Shown: positions 15,278-21,648 of the stretch, piece after piece | Numbering within the stretch: position 1 is the first letter of the stretch | Layout: every line of letters starts with the position of its first letter | Assembly (NCBI RefSeq): GCF_000373145.1 | Contig: NZ_KB890606.1 | Span: forward strand, 1 to 32,199 | DNA: 32,199 nt | Source: Thermus oshimai DSM 12092 | GTDB taxonomy: Bacteria; Deinococcota; Deinococci; Deinococcales; Thermaceae | Direction: 5' to 3' | Position numbers and translations under genes: made by a program | The notes under the pieces: generated by a model | Database searches by the model: none | The model's input: the letters and a program-made list of their open reading frames with translations, nothing else | What the model was told of the DNA's origin: nothing

Positions 15278-15532
15278 TCAAAACTCGCACCTCCCGCATA
15301 CCCTGCATAAACCCACGCCGCTGCCCTCCCCCGGGGGCCACAGGCCTAGGGCATGGAGCTCCAGCAGGAGGACCCGGACCACCAGGTCCGGCAGCAAGAC
15401 CCGGGCGGCCAACACCCCTGCCCCCCCACCAGGTGAGCCCTTCCTCCACCCGCACCCAGCGGGCCAAGAGGTAGGCCAAAAGGGGAAGCACCAGAAACCG
15501 ATGTGCCCCGGCACTCTTCGCTCTCTGAGCAA
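15278..15532 (-). pseudogene. Decayed reading frame beside the IS, possible transposase remnant
   Basis: Two overlapping leftward frames each look coding over half their length. One gives A-H-R-F-L-V-L-P-L-L-A-Y-L-L-A-R-W; the other gives V-L-A-A-R-V-L-L-P-D-L-V-V-R-V-L-L-L. They join at a C7/G7 run (15421-15427), which suggests one frameshifted gene. The hydrophobic text resembles the C-terminal tail of IS4/IS701-type transposases, but I cannot confirm this. The 313 bases between the IS256 end and the SecB-like gene hold nothing else I recognise. Confidence 0.35.
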
Positions 15533-15547
15533 GGGGAGGGCGAATTT

Positions 15548-16006
15548 CTAGATCCGAAACACCGGCAGGACCAGCCGGGGTAGGCCCATCCCCCCGGTGA
15601 GGAGGTCCAGGTACACCCTCAGGTAGGGCCAGAGGTTGAGGGGCAGATTGCGCTCGGCAAAGACCCGGAAGGTGGCCTCGTCGGGGAATAGGGGAGAGGC
15701 GTAGACCCCCTGGATCTCCAGCGCCATGCGTCCGAATGACCCCTCGGCGTCCTTCAGGTTTAGGTCCAGCCTGAGCCCTGCCCGGAATCCCCCTTCTTCC
15801 TCCTCGGGCCCCAGGGGCTTAAGGACCATCTCCACCGCCAGCTCCCCCGGGTGGGGCTTGCGATGGAGTTCCGCCTCCACCCGGGAGAGGAACACCTGCC
15901 GGATCTCCAGACCCCCGATGAAGCGGCCGTAGGCCTCGGGGTCTACCTCCGGAACCGCCTTGGCTTTGCTGGTCTTCTGACTTCTGCCCTTACCCTTTCC
16001 AGCCAT
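15548..16006 (-). CDS. SecB-like chaperone of a toxin-antitoxin-chaperone (TAC) module
   Basis: A 152-residue protein with a basic N-terminus, then the SecB-like pattern L-E-I-R-Q-V-F-L-S-R-V-E-A-E-L and near the end F-A-E-R-N-L-P-L-N-L-W-P-Y-L-R-V-Y-L-D-L-L-T-G-G-M-G, which corresponds to the C-terminal helices of SecB. In TAC modules such as Rv1955-Rv1957 of M. tuberculosis a SecB-like protein protects the antitoxin and so controls the toxin. Its start lies 2 bases after the stop of the HigA-like gene, in the same order as known TAC operons. A housekeeping SecB role is less likely in this context. Confidence 0.75.
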   Translation of the reverse strand: MAGKGKGRSQKTSKAKAVPEVDPEAYGRFIGGLEIRQVFLSRVEAELHRKPHPGELAVEMVLKPLGPEEEEGGFRAGLRLDLNLKDAEGSFGRMALEIQGVYASPLFPDEATFRVFAERNLPLNLWPYLRVYLDLLTGGMGLPRLVLPVFRI

Positions 16007-16008
16007 GA

Positions 16009-16419
16009 CTAGGCGGCGTGGGAAGCTTCGGAAGAGGCCTCACCCTTCCCCTCAGACCAGGAGAGGTGCACGGTCCAGACCCGAGGCAGGCCGGGGATCG
16101 CGCCCACGGGCAGGTAGGCCACCTCCCCCCCTTCCCGGTCCTGGAAGCCCAGGAGGAGCCGGTATCCCAGGGCGTCCGCGTAGCGGGCCAGGCTCTCTAG
16201 GGACATGGCCAGGCCCCCGTAGGCCTCCATCTGGGCCACCCGGCTCCGGTGCACCCCCATGCGCCGGGCCACCTCCTCCTGCTTGAGCCCCCGCTTCCGA
16301 CGGAGCTCCTTGAGGAAGTGGCGGAGCTCCTCCTCCAGGCTCTCCCGGTAAAGCTCCTGGAAGGTACGGTCTTCCAGATCCTCCTGGAAGAACTCGTCCA
16401 CGCTGGTGAGCTTGCGCAT
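16009..16419 (-). CDS. higA: HigA-like XRE-family antitoxin with C-terminal extension
   Basis: A 136-residue protein. Residues 30-66 hold a helix-turn-helix (R-K-R-G-L-K-Q-E-E-V-A-R-R-M-G-V-H-R-S-R-V-A-Q-M-E) of the XRE/HigA type. From about residue 92 a tail with Trp115 and Trp121 extends beyond the usual DNA-binding domain. In TAC systems such a tail is the chaperone addiction region that makes the antitoxin depend on SecB; that assignment here is inferred. The ATG at 16419 is 14 bases after the toxin stop, with an AGGG site. It should bind its own promoter at 16809-16837. Confidence 0.8.
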   Translation of the reverse strand: MRKLTSVDEFFQEDLEDRTFQELYRESLEEELRHFLKELRRKRGLKQEEVARRMGVHRSRVAQMEAYGGLAMSLESLARYADALGYRLLLGFQDREGGEVAYLPVGAIPGLPRVWTVHLSWSEGKGEASSEASHAA

Positions 16420-16433
16420 CGTGCGACCTCCCT

Positions 16434-16796
16434 TCACGGTTTTTCCTTTCTCCCCTTGGCCTTTTGGTTGTACTCCTCGTAGGCCCTCAGGGCGTACTCC
16501 ACCAGGCTGGGGTCGGCCTTGCTCCTGGACTTCACCTCCCCTGCCGCCGCTACGAAGAGCTTTTCCTCCTGGCGCCAGTAGTAGATGCGCAGGCCGGAGC
16601 GGTGGCGGACCTCCCATATGGGCCCCCGGATGTGCTTCACCTGATCCGAGGAGGCCTGGAGCGCCGCGGTGGGGAGGAACTCGCGAAGGAGCCACATGGC
16701 CTTGGTGTAGAGATAGGGGTTGTCCCTCTTAAGCCTTCCGAGCCACTCCTTGATCTGGGAGCGGCCCTGGGGGTCCTGGTAGAGGACAACCTTCAA
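16434..16796 (-). CDS. higB: HigB/RelE-like toxin (phage Gp49-like family)
   Basis: A 120-residue basic protein with the RelE/HigB pattern: an N-terminal strand M-K-V-V-L-Y, a helix containing Q-I-K-E-W-L, then V-K-H-I-R-G-P-I-W-E-V-R-H-R-S-G-L-R-I-Y-Y-W and a helical Lys/Arg-rich tail. Members cut mRNA on the ribosome. The reading starts with TTG at 16796 behind GAGGTGGGG. The toxin is first, antitoxin second, chaperone third, the arrangement of higBA-type TAC operons. A ParE-like activity is possible but less likely. Confidence 0.8.
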   Translation of the reverse strand: MKVVLYQDPQGRSQIKEWLGRLKRDNPYLYTKAMWLLREFLPTAALQASSDQVKHIRGPIWEVRHRSGLRIYYWRQEEKLFVAAAGEVKSRSKADPSLVEYALRAYEEYNQKAKGRKEKP

Positions 16797-16808
16797 TCCC
16801 CACCTCGT

Positions 16809-16837
16809 ATGTTAGCTAAAAGTAACTTCTGGGTCAA
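16809..16837 (-). promoter_or_regulatory. Promoter of the toxin-antitoxin-chaperone operon
   Basis: On the bottom strand TTGACC (16832-16837) is followed after 17 bases by TAACAT (16809-16814). The expected start is near 16802, only about six bases before the TTG start codon, so the mRNA would be nearly leaderless. The HigA-like antitoxin is the likely repressor. Confidence 0.6.
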
Positions 16838-17115
16838 GTTGCCTGGATCCCTCGTCCACATAGGAAAGCGAACTGCTGTCAGTGGATATTTTACAACCCA
16901 ATCTCCTTTGTGGTGAAAGGACGGCCTTTTCAAACGCATGCCCCAATTCCTTCCCCCACCAGCCCGATGGCGGGCACCCGGTCCTTCGGGATTCCGGAAA
17001 AGAGGGCGTGAAAAGGACGCGAGGCGCAGGGACAAATCCCCCTCTCTTTAAGACCTCCCGCTGCGAGGCCTTTTCCTAAGTGTGCTTTCCAGAACAGAGA
17101 CCGACGGGGAGGATA
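16838..17115. other. Divergent intergenic region between the TAC and paa operons
   Basis: This stretch separates the leftward TAC promoter from the rightward paa promoter. It holds some short inverted sequences (for instance around the TTCG at 16984-16987) but no open frame, RNA gene or other site I can support. Confidence 0.4.
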
Positions 17116-17144
17116 TTGACTTTTAACTGACCGGATGGTTAAAT
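17116..17144 (+). promoter_or_regulatory. Promoter of the paaA operon
   Basis: TTGACT (17116-17121), 17 bases, then TTAAAT (17139-17144). The spacer is filled by the palindromic operator at 17122-17143, so a bound repressor would block RNA polymerase directly. Confidence 0.65.
17122..17143. promoter_or_regulatory. PaaR-type operator, copy 1 (paaA promoter)
   Basis: The arms TTTAAC (17122-17127) and GTTAAA (17138-17143) are exact inverted copies around TGACCGGATG. The core CTGACCGG recurs in the two sites between the aldehyde dehydrogenase and livK genes. The TetR regulator at 21014-21637 is the natural binder. Confidence 0.7.
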
Positions 17145-17165
17145 AACCTTGGGAGGTGATCCCAA

Positions 17166-18101
17166 GTGCTGGTGTCGGAAGAAGCCCTTTTGGAGAGGAT
17201 CCGCTCGGGGCGCTTGATTGAAGGGCCCGAGTACGCCACAGAGAAGTACCTGGAAGGCCTTAAGCGCACCCTGGTGGTTTCCGCGGATACAGAGCTCATC
17301 AGCGCCCCCGCCTACTTCCGTGCTGCCCAGGATGCTCCCAACATCAACGCCTACATCTCCGCTATGGGAATCATTCAGGACGAGCTGGGGCACGCCCACA
17401 TCGCCTACCGCCTTCTCCGGGACCTCGGGGTGGATACGGATGCCCTGGTTTTCGAGCGGGATCCAAAGGCCTTCAAGCACCCCTACGCCTTTGATGTGCC
17501 TCTGGAGAGCTGGGTGGAGCTGGTGGTGGCCAACGCTTTCTACGACCGGGCCGGGTTTGTCCTGCTAGGGGACGTGTACCGGTCCACCTCTTACGGCCCT
17601 TGGAAGCGGGCCCTGGTGAAGGTGGACCGGGAGGAGAACTTCCACCTGCGCCACGGCGAAAGGTGGATGGAGATCCTGGCCCAGGACCCCGAGCAGAAGA
17701 AGAAGCTCCAGCGGGCTGTGGACTGGATGTTCGTCCTGACGCTGGAATGGTTTGGCCTTCCGGACAACCTCAAGCGCCACACGGAGCAGATCACCTACGG
17801 CCTCAAGGGGAAGACCAACGACCAGCTCCGGCAGGAGTGGATGAGCACCGCTGTTCCCCTCTGCGAACGTCTGGGCCTTAAGGTTCCGGCCCACTACGAG
17901 CCCGATCTGGGGCAGTACGTCATCGACGTACCCTTCCCGGCGGAGTTTGATGCGGAGAGAAAGGAGTGGCTCTTTGATAAGGGGCCCATCAGCTGGGACA
18001 GGGTGCTGGAGCGCTGGAAAGGCCGTGGCCCGGCCAATGAGGAGTTGGTGAAGGCCATCCAGAGGGGCTACGAGCAGATCCGTAAGGGGCTCAAGGCTTA
18101 G
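17166..18101 (+). CDS. paaA: Ring 1,2-phenylacetyl-CoA epoxidase, catalytic subunit PaaA
   Basis: A 311-residue ferritin-like di-iron protein. Iron ligands are visible as Glu43 (A-D-T-E-L-I-S-A-P), Glu73-x2-His76 (D-E-L-G-H-A-H) and Glu157-x2-His160 (E-E-N-F-H-L-R-H). PaaA with PaaC forms the core that turns phenylacetyl-CoA into its 1,2-epoxide with oxygen. The GTG at 17166 follows a near-perfect GGGAGGTGAT site. It opens the rightward paa operon under the operator-covered promoter. Length matches the family. Confidence 0.95.
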   Translation: MLVSEEALLERIRSGRLIEGPEYATEKYLEGLKRTLVVSADTELISAPAYFRAAQDAPNINAYISAMGIIQDELGHAHIAYRLLRDLGVDTDALVFERDPKAFKHPYAFDVPLESWVELVVANAFYDRAGFVLLGDVYRSTSYGPWKRALVKVDREENFHLRHGERWMEILAQDPEQKKKLQRAVDWMFVLTLEWFGLPDNLKRHTEQITYGLKGKTNDQLRQEWMSTAVPLCERLGLKVPAHYEPDLGQYVIDVPFPAEFDAERKEWLFDKGPISWDRVLERWKGRGPANEELVKAIQRGYEQIRKGLKA

Positions 18102-18113
18102 GGGGAGGCGGCC

Positions 18114-18419
18114 GTGCTGAACCAGGAAACCGTTTTGGAAGCCCTTAGGGAGGTCCTGGACCCCGAGTATCCGGTGAGCGTGGTGGACTTGGGCCTCATC
18201 CGGGGGGTGGAGGTGGAAGGGGGGCGGGTTCGGGTGCGCCTCACCTTTACCAGCCTGGGCTGCCCCTGCACGGAGATCATCCGCGAGGACATCGTGAACC
18301 GGTTGAAGGCCCTGGAGGGGGTGGATGAGGTCGTGGTGGAGGAGGTCTTCGAGCCCTGGTCGGCCAAGGACATCTCCCCCAGGGGTCGCTTGGTCCTTCT
18401 CCAGCTGGGGGTGGTTTGA
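18114..18419 (+). CDS. paaD: PaaD N-terminal-type DUF59/MIP18 protein
   Basis: A 101-residue protein consisting only of the DUF59 domain: an N-terminal helix, D-P-E-Y-P-V-S-V-V-D-L-G-L-I, and the T-S-L-G-C-P-C motif with the conserved Cys-Pro. PaaD takes part in maturing the epoxidase, probably in iron or Fe-S delivery. The usual PaaD of about 165 residues carries a C-terminal zinc ribbon, absent here and found as a separate gene at 19537. Starts at GTG 18114, 12 bases after paaA. Its stop overlaps the next ATG (TGATG). Confidence 0.85.
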   Translation: MLNQETVLEALREVLDPEYPVSVVDLGLIRGVEVEGGRVRVRLTFTSLGCPCTEIIREDIVNRLKALEGVDEVVVEEVFEPWSAKDISPRGRLVLLQLGVV

Positions 18420-18634
18420 TGGGCTTGGTGGGCGGTGGCGAGAGGGTGGGGGAGTACTACGAGGTCTTCGCCCGTTACGAGCCGGAGGAGCCCCTTAGGC
18501 ACATTGGGACAGTGCGGGCCAAGACCCCAAAGGACGCGGAGGTCTTCGCCTACACCCTCTACGACGAGTGGAAGTGGCGGGAGATGTTCGTGGTGCCCCG
18601 CCGGGAGCTGGTATGGGTGAGGAGGCCGGAATGA
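18419..18634 (+). CDS. paaB: PaaB-like epoxidase subunit, copy 1
   Basis: A 71-residue protein with the PaaB core Y-Y-E-V-F-A-R-Y-E-P-E-E-P-L-R-H-I-G-T-V followed by A-E-V-F-A-Y-T-L-Y and ending V-V-P-R-R-E-L-V-W-V. E. coli PaaB is about 95 residues and reads Y-E-V-F-V-R-G-K-Q-G-L-S-H-R-H-V-G-S at the same place; the last 25 residues are missing here. PaaB bridges PaaAC units. The ATG overlaps the paaD stop. A second PaaB-like gene follows at once. Confidence 0.8.
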   Translation: MGLVGGGERVGEYYEVFARYEPEEPLRHIGTVRAKTPKDAEVFAYTLYDEWKWREMFVVPRRELVWVRRPE

Positions 18635-18822
18635 GGTACCTGGTGTTTGCCCGCAAGGCGTACGCGGAGCCCCTTCGGTACCAGGACGTTTTGGAGGCCG
18701 AGGGGAATCCTAAGGGAAAAGCCGAGCAGGCCTTTGGGGAGGAGTGGCTGGAGGTGGTTCTCGTGCCTGAGACGGCCGTCCGCTGGGTGGTGCGGGAGCG
18801 GGAGGAGGTGGCCCATGGCTAG
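18631..18822 (+). CDS. PaaB-like small protein, copy 2
   Basis: A 63-residue protein starting at an ATG that overlaps the previous stop (ATGA). It begins M-R-Y-L-V-F-A-R-K-A-Y-A-E-P-L-R-Y-Q-D-V-L and ends V-V-L-V-P-E-T-A-V-R-W-V-V-R-E, the same strand order as the gene before it and as PaaB. I read it as a diverged tandem duplicate. The alternative is an unrelated short paa-associated protein. Its end overlaps paaC by 8 bases. Confidence 0.65.
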   Translation: MRYLVFARKAYAEPLRYQDVLEAEGNPKGKAEQAFGEEWLEVVLVPETAVRWVVREREEVAHG

Positions 18823-19594
18823 CTGGCAGGAGAACGACCGGGCCCTAGCCGGCCTGGTGAACCTGGTGGTGGTGCTAGCGGACAACGAGTACTTCCTGGG
18901 CCGGCGCATCTCCGAGTGGGCCGTGGGGGCTCCAGGCCTCGAGGAGGCCGTGGCCTCCAGCGCCTTGGCCCAGGAGGAGCTGGGCCACGCCCGGGTCCTT
19001 TACCCCCTTCTTGAGGAGCTCCCCTTTCCCGGTTCCCCCGCCCCCCTGGAACGGGAGGGTGACCGCCGCCGCCGGTACAACCTGAGCTTTCTGGACCGCC
19101 CCTGGGGCACCTGGCCCGAGGCGGTGGCGGCGGCCTTCCTGGCCGACGCCGCCCTCACCACCATGCTGGAGCACCTGACCCTCTCGGCCTGGGAGCCCCT
19201 GGCCCGGCGTTCGGCCCGGATCCTCCAGGAGGAGCGCTTCCACCTGGAGTTCCTGGAGGGGCGGGTGCGGGATCTGGCCTCGGACCTGGGCCTGGCTGGA
19301 GAGCTGGAGAGGGAGCTTGGCCGTTTCCTCCCCGAGGTCCTCATGTGGTTCGGGCCCGAGGGGGAGGAAGGCGTGGTGGAGATGACCCGGGAGGGCCTCC
19401 TCCAGGGGGACAACGAGGCCTGGCGCCAGGCCTTCCTCCAGAGGGTCATGCCCCTCTTGTGGGAGGTGGGCCTGCACCCCCTGCGGGAGATCTCCTGGGA
19501 CGTGGCCCGCAAGCGGTATGAGTACGGAGCGCTGCCATGGAAAGAGTGGAACCGATTGCAGAGAAGGCTGGAAGCCTTGGCCCGGACGGGCTGA
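18815..19594 (+). CDS. paaC: Phenylacetyl-CoA epoxidase structural subunit PaaC
   Basis: A 259-residue ferritin-like protein starting at ATG 18815 behind a GGAGGAGG site. It shows L-A-D-N-E-Y-F-L-G-R-R-I-S-E-W, Q-E-E-L-G-H-A-R (Glu55, His58) and later Q-E-E-R-F-H-L-E-F. In E. coli PaaC lacks the iron centre and supports PaaA; here the E-x2-H pairs look largely kept, so metal binding cannot be ruled out. Operon position and length agree with PaaC. Confidence 0.92.
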   Translation: MASWQENDRALAGLVNLVVVLADNEYFLGRRISEWAVGAPGLEEAVASSALAQEELGHARVLYPLLEELPFPGSPAPLEREGDRRRRYNLSFLDRPWGTWPEAVAAAFLADAALTTMLEHLTLSAWEPLARRSARILQEERFHLEFLEGRVRDLASDLGLAGELERELGRFLPEVLMWFGPEGEEGVVEMTREGLLQGDNEAWRQAFLQRVMPLLWEVGLHPLREISWDVARKRYEYGALPWKEWNRLQRRLEALARTG

Positions 19595-19734
19595 CCTGCC
19601 CCTGGTGCGGCTCCTCCGAGGTGGAGCGGGTGGGCTTCTACGGCCCCCAGCTCATGGGGGAGTCCTACCTCTGCCGGCGGTGCCGCAGCCCCTTCGAGCG
19701 CATCCGGAGGCGGGGGGAGGATGGCCGCGGTTGA
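19537..19734 (+). CDS. Separate PaaD-type zinc ribbon protein
   Basis: A 65-residue frame overlapping the paaC end by 58 bases in another frame. Its core is C-P-W-C-G-S-S-E-V-E-R-V-G-F-Y-G, then L-C-R-R-C-R-S-P-F-E: four cysteines in two CxxC pairs as in the C-terminal domain of PaaD (C-P-R-C-G-S ... C-D-S-C-R-E-P-F in E. coli). With the DUF59-only gene at 18114 it completes a PaaD cut in two. The exact start is uncertain, but the zinc ribbon itself is clear. Confidence 0.8.
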   Translation: MERVEPIAEKAGSLGPDGLTCPWCGSSEVERVGFYGPQLMGESYLCRRCRSPFERIRRRGEDGRG

Positions 19735-20503
19735 GGCCTGGCGCGACGGGGGGGTCCTCTTCCTCCTCTTGAACCGCCCGGAGGCCAGGAACGCCCTGGA
19801 TGGGGAGATGCTGGAGGCCCTGGAGGGGCACCTGGAGGAGGCGGCCGGGGACCCGGGGGTGCGGGGCCTGGTCTTGGGGGGGAAAGGGGAGGCCTTCTGC
19901 GCGGGGGTGAACCTGGCCCTCCTGGAAGGGGGGGATGAGCCCGACCCCCGGGCCCGGCGCCGCTTAAGCGAGCGGCTCACCCGGCTGGTGGGGGCCCTGG
20001 AGGAGCTGGAGAAACCGGTGGTGGCGGCCGTAAACGGCCCGGCCACAGGGCTGGGCCTGGCCCTGGTCCTGGCAGCGGATCTCCGGGTGGCGGCCCCCGA
20101 GGCCCGGCTCCTTTTCCGCGAGGGCCGCATCGGCCTCCTGCCCGCCCACGGGGGGCTGGCCCGCCTGGTCCGTTACCTGGGCCTGGGCCGGGCCCGGGAC
20201 CTCCTCTTGGGAGGGGAGGAGCTGGACGCGGAGCGGGCCCAGGCCTGGGGCCTCTTCACGGAGGTGGTGCCCCGGGAACGCCTTCTGGAGACCGCCCGGG
20301 CCCGGCTGGAGCGGGCCCTGGAGCGGGCCCCCCTTTCCTACGCCCTGGTCAAGCGCCTCCTCCTCCTCTCGGGCCAGGTGGATCTGGAAAGCGCCCTCTT
20401 CCTCGAGGGCTTGGGCCAGGAGATCCTGCGGGGTTCGGAGGACCACCGGGAGGGGCTGGCCGCCCTTAGGGAAAGGCGCCCTCCCCGCTTCAGGGGGCGG
20501 TGA
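19721..20503 (+). CDS. Crotonase-family protein (PaaG/PaaF-like, probable isomerase)
   Basis: A 260-residue enoyl-CoA hydratase/isomerase fold: N-R-P-E-A-R-N-A-L-D, oxyanion-hole region F-C-A-G-V-N-L, G-P-A-T-G-L-G-L-A-L-V-L-A-A-D. The glutamate found at the first acid position in true hydratases is Ala114 here, while the second acid (Glu134 in F-R-E-G-R-I-G) is kept. Loss of one acid fits an isomerase such as PaaG, which rearranges the ring epoxide to an oxepin. It overlaps the zinc ribbon gene by 14 bases. Function by context and this residue; uncertain between PaaG and PaaF. Confidence 0.75.
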   Translation: MAAVEAWRDGGVLFLLLNRPEARNALDGEMLEALEGHLEEAAGDPGVRGLVLGGKGEAFCAGVNLALLEGGDEPDPRARRRLSERLTRLVGALEELEKPVVAAVNGPATGLGLALVLAADLRVAAPEARLLFREGRIGLLPAHGGLARLVRYLGLGRARDLLLGGEELDAERAQAWGLFTEVVPRERLLETARARLERALERAPLSYALVKRLLLLSGQVDLESALFLEGLGQEILRGSEDHREGLAALRERRPPRFRGR

Positions 20504-21042
20504 TGGCCATCCTGATAGAGCTGGAGGGCAAGCGTCCCCAGATTCACCCCTCCGCCTACGTAGCCCCCACCGCAGTCCTCGTCGGGGACGTGGTGGTGGA
20601 GGCGGAGGCCAGCGTCTGGTTCGGGGCCGTGCTCCGGGGGGATTACGACCGCATCGTGGTGGGCCCGGGAAGCTGCATCCAGGACAACGCCGTCCTCCAC
20701 ACGGGTGAGGGGCTCCCCACCCTGGTGGGGCCCTCCGTGACCGTGGCCCACCTAGCCTTTCTGGAGGGGTGCGCGGTGGAGGAGGGGGCCCTGGTGGGGG
20801 TGGGGGCTCTGGTCCTCAACCGGGCCCGGGTGGGGGCCAGGGCGGTGGTGGCGGCGGGGAGCGTGGTCCTGGAGGGGATGGAGATTCCCCCGGGCGTCCT
20901 AGCCGCCGGGGTGCCCGCCCAGGTGAAGAAACCCCTTTCCGGCTCCGCCTTGGCCTGGGTGGAGACGGCGGCCGAGGCCTACCGCCGCTTAAGCCGCCGC
21001 TACCGTACCTCGGCTAGGCTTCTGGACAGCGAAGGTACCTGA
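20503..21042 (+). CDS. paaY: PaaY-like gamma-carbonic-anhydrase-fold protein
   Basis: A 179-residue left-handed beta-helix (hexapeptide repeat) protein. Arg45, Asp47, Gln60, His66 and His83 of the gamma-carbonic anhydrase site are present, but the third metal His is replaced by Glu88 (A-H-L-A-F-L-E-G-C instead of the usual G-H-x4-H-G-C). PaaY acts as a thioesterase that removes dead-end CoA esters during phenylacetate breakdown. The ATG overlaps the previous stop (TGATG). The gene ends in a 29-base overlap with the convergent paaR. Confidence 0.8.
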   Translation: MAILIELEGKRPQIHPSAYVAPTAVLVGDVVVEAEASVWFGAVLRGDYDRIVVGPGSCIQDNAVLHTGEGLPTLVGPSVTVAHLAFLEGCAVEEGALVGVGALVLNRARVGARAVVAAGSVVLEGMEIPPGVLAAGVPAQVKKPLSGSALAWVETAAEAYRRLSRRYRTSARLLDSEGT

Positions 21043-21637
21043 GGAGGCTCCGCCGGCAGGCCTCCTTGTAGAGGGCGTGGGCGCCGCGCCAGTCCTTCTC
21101 CTGGAGCCATTGGAGGAAGAGCCCGTCGATGAGGCCCCGGACGATCTTGGCGTCTTCCTCCGGCTTTGCCTGAGGGAAGGCCCCCTCCTGGACCCCGAGG
21201 CGGATGACCTCGGCGTAGGTTTCCTCCTCGATGCGGCGGGCCTCCTCCGCCAGGGAAGCAAAGGTGGGGTTGCGGGCCACCGCCCCCACTAAGTCCAGGA
21301 AGGTAAGGTAGAAGGTGCGGTTGGCCTCCGGGCTGATGAAGATGGCCTCCACCATGGCGGCCACCTTCTCCTCCGGGGTGGCCCAGCGCCCCAGGGCTTC
21401 CTGGATGCGCCGGGCCACCCGGGAGAGCACCCAGCGCCAGGTGGCCAGGAGAAGGCGTTCCTTGGTTTTGAAGTAGTAAAGGATAACCCCCTTGCTCACG
21501 TCGAGGGCATCCGCCACGTCCTGCAGGGTGAGGCCGTGAAGCCCCTTCTCCGCCAGGAGCCGGTAGGTGGCCCGGACGATCTCCTCGTGCTTGGCGGTGA
21601 ACCGCTCCTCCTTGTTGGCGATCCTGGGCCGGCCCAT
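21014..21637 (-). CDS. paaR: TetR-family repressor PaaR
   Basis: A 207-residue TetR protein. The N-terminal helix-turn-helix reads L-T-L-Q-D-V-A-D-A-L-D-V-S-K-G-V-I-L-Y-Y-F (about 37-57), and the helical C-terminal domain is the ligand pocket, in Thermus known to bind phenylacetyl-CoA. It is the last gene of a leftward operon whose promoter carries a matching operator, so it should repress itself as well as the paaA and liv operons. Confidence 0.9.
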   Translation of the reverse strand: MGRPRIANKEERFTAKHEEIVRATYRLLAEKGLHGLTLQDVADALDVSKGVILYYFKTKERLLLATWRWVLSRVARRIQEALGRWATPEEKVAAMVEAIFISPEANRTFYLTFLDLVGAVARNPTFASLAEEARRIEEETYAEVIRLGVQEGAFPQAKPEEDAKIVRGLIDGLFLQWLQEKDWRGAHALYKEACRRSLLRYLRCPEA

Positions 21638-21648
21638 CCCCTATTAGG

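Noticed and set aside
15278-15532. Intact small membrane protein beside the IS
   Set aside because: The coding-like text changes frame at a C7 run, so an intact gene is not supported; listed as a pseudogene instead.
16960-17010. tRNA-like stem with TTCG loop in the TAC/paa intergenic region
   Set aside because: No GTTCRANYC box, anticodon arm or acceptor stem can be drawn.
17050-17080. Possible terminator around CCTCCCGCTGCGAGGCCTTTT
   Set aside because: The stem is only about four base pairs, and no gene ends there.
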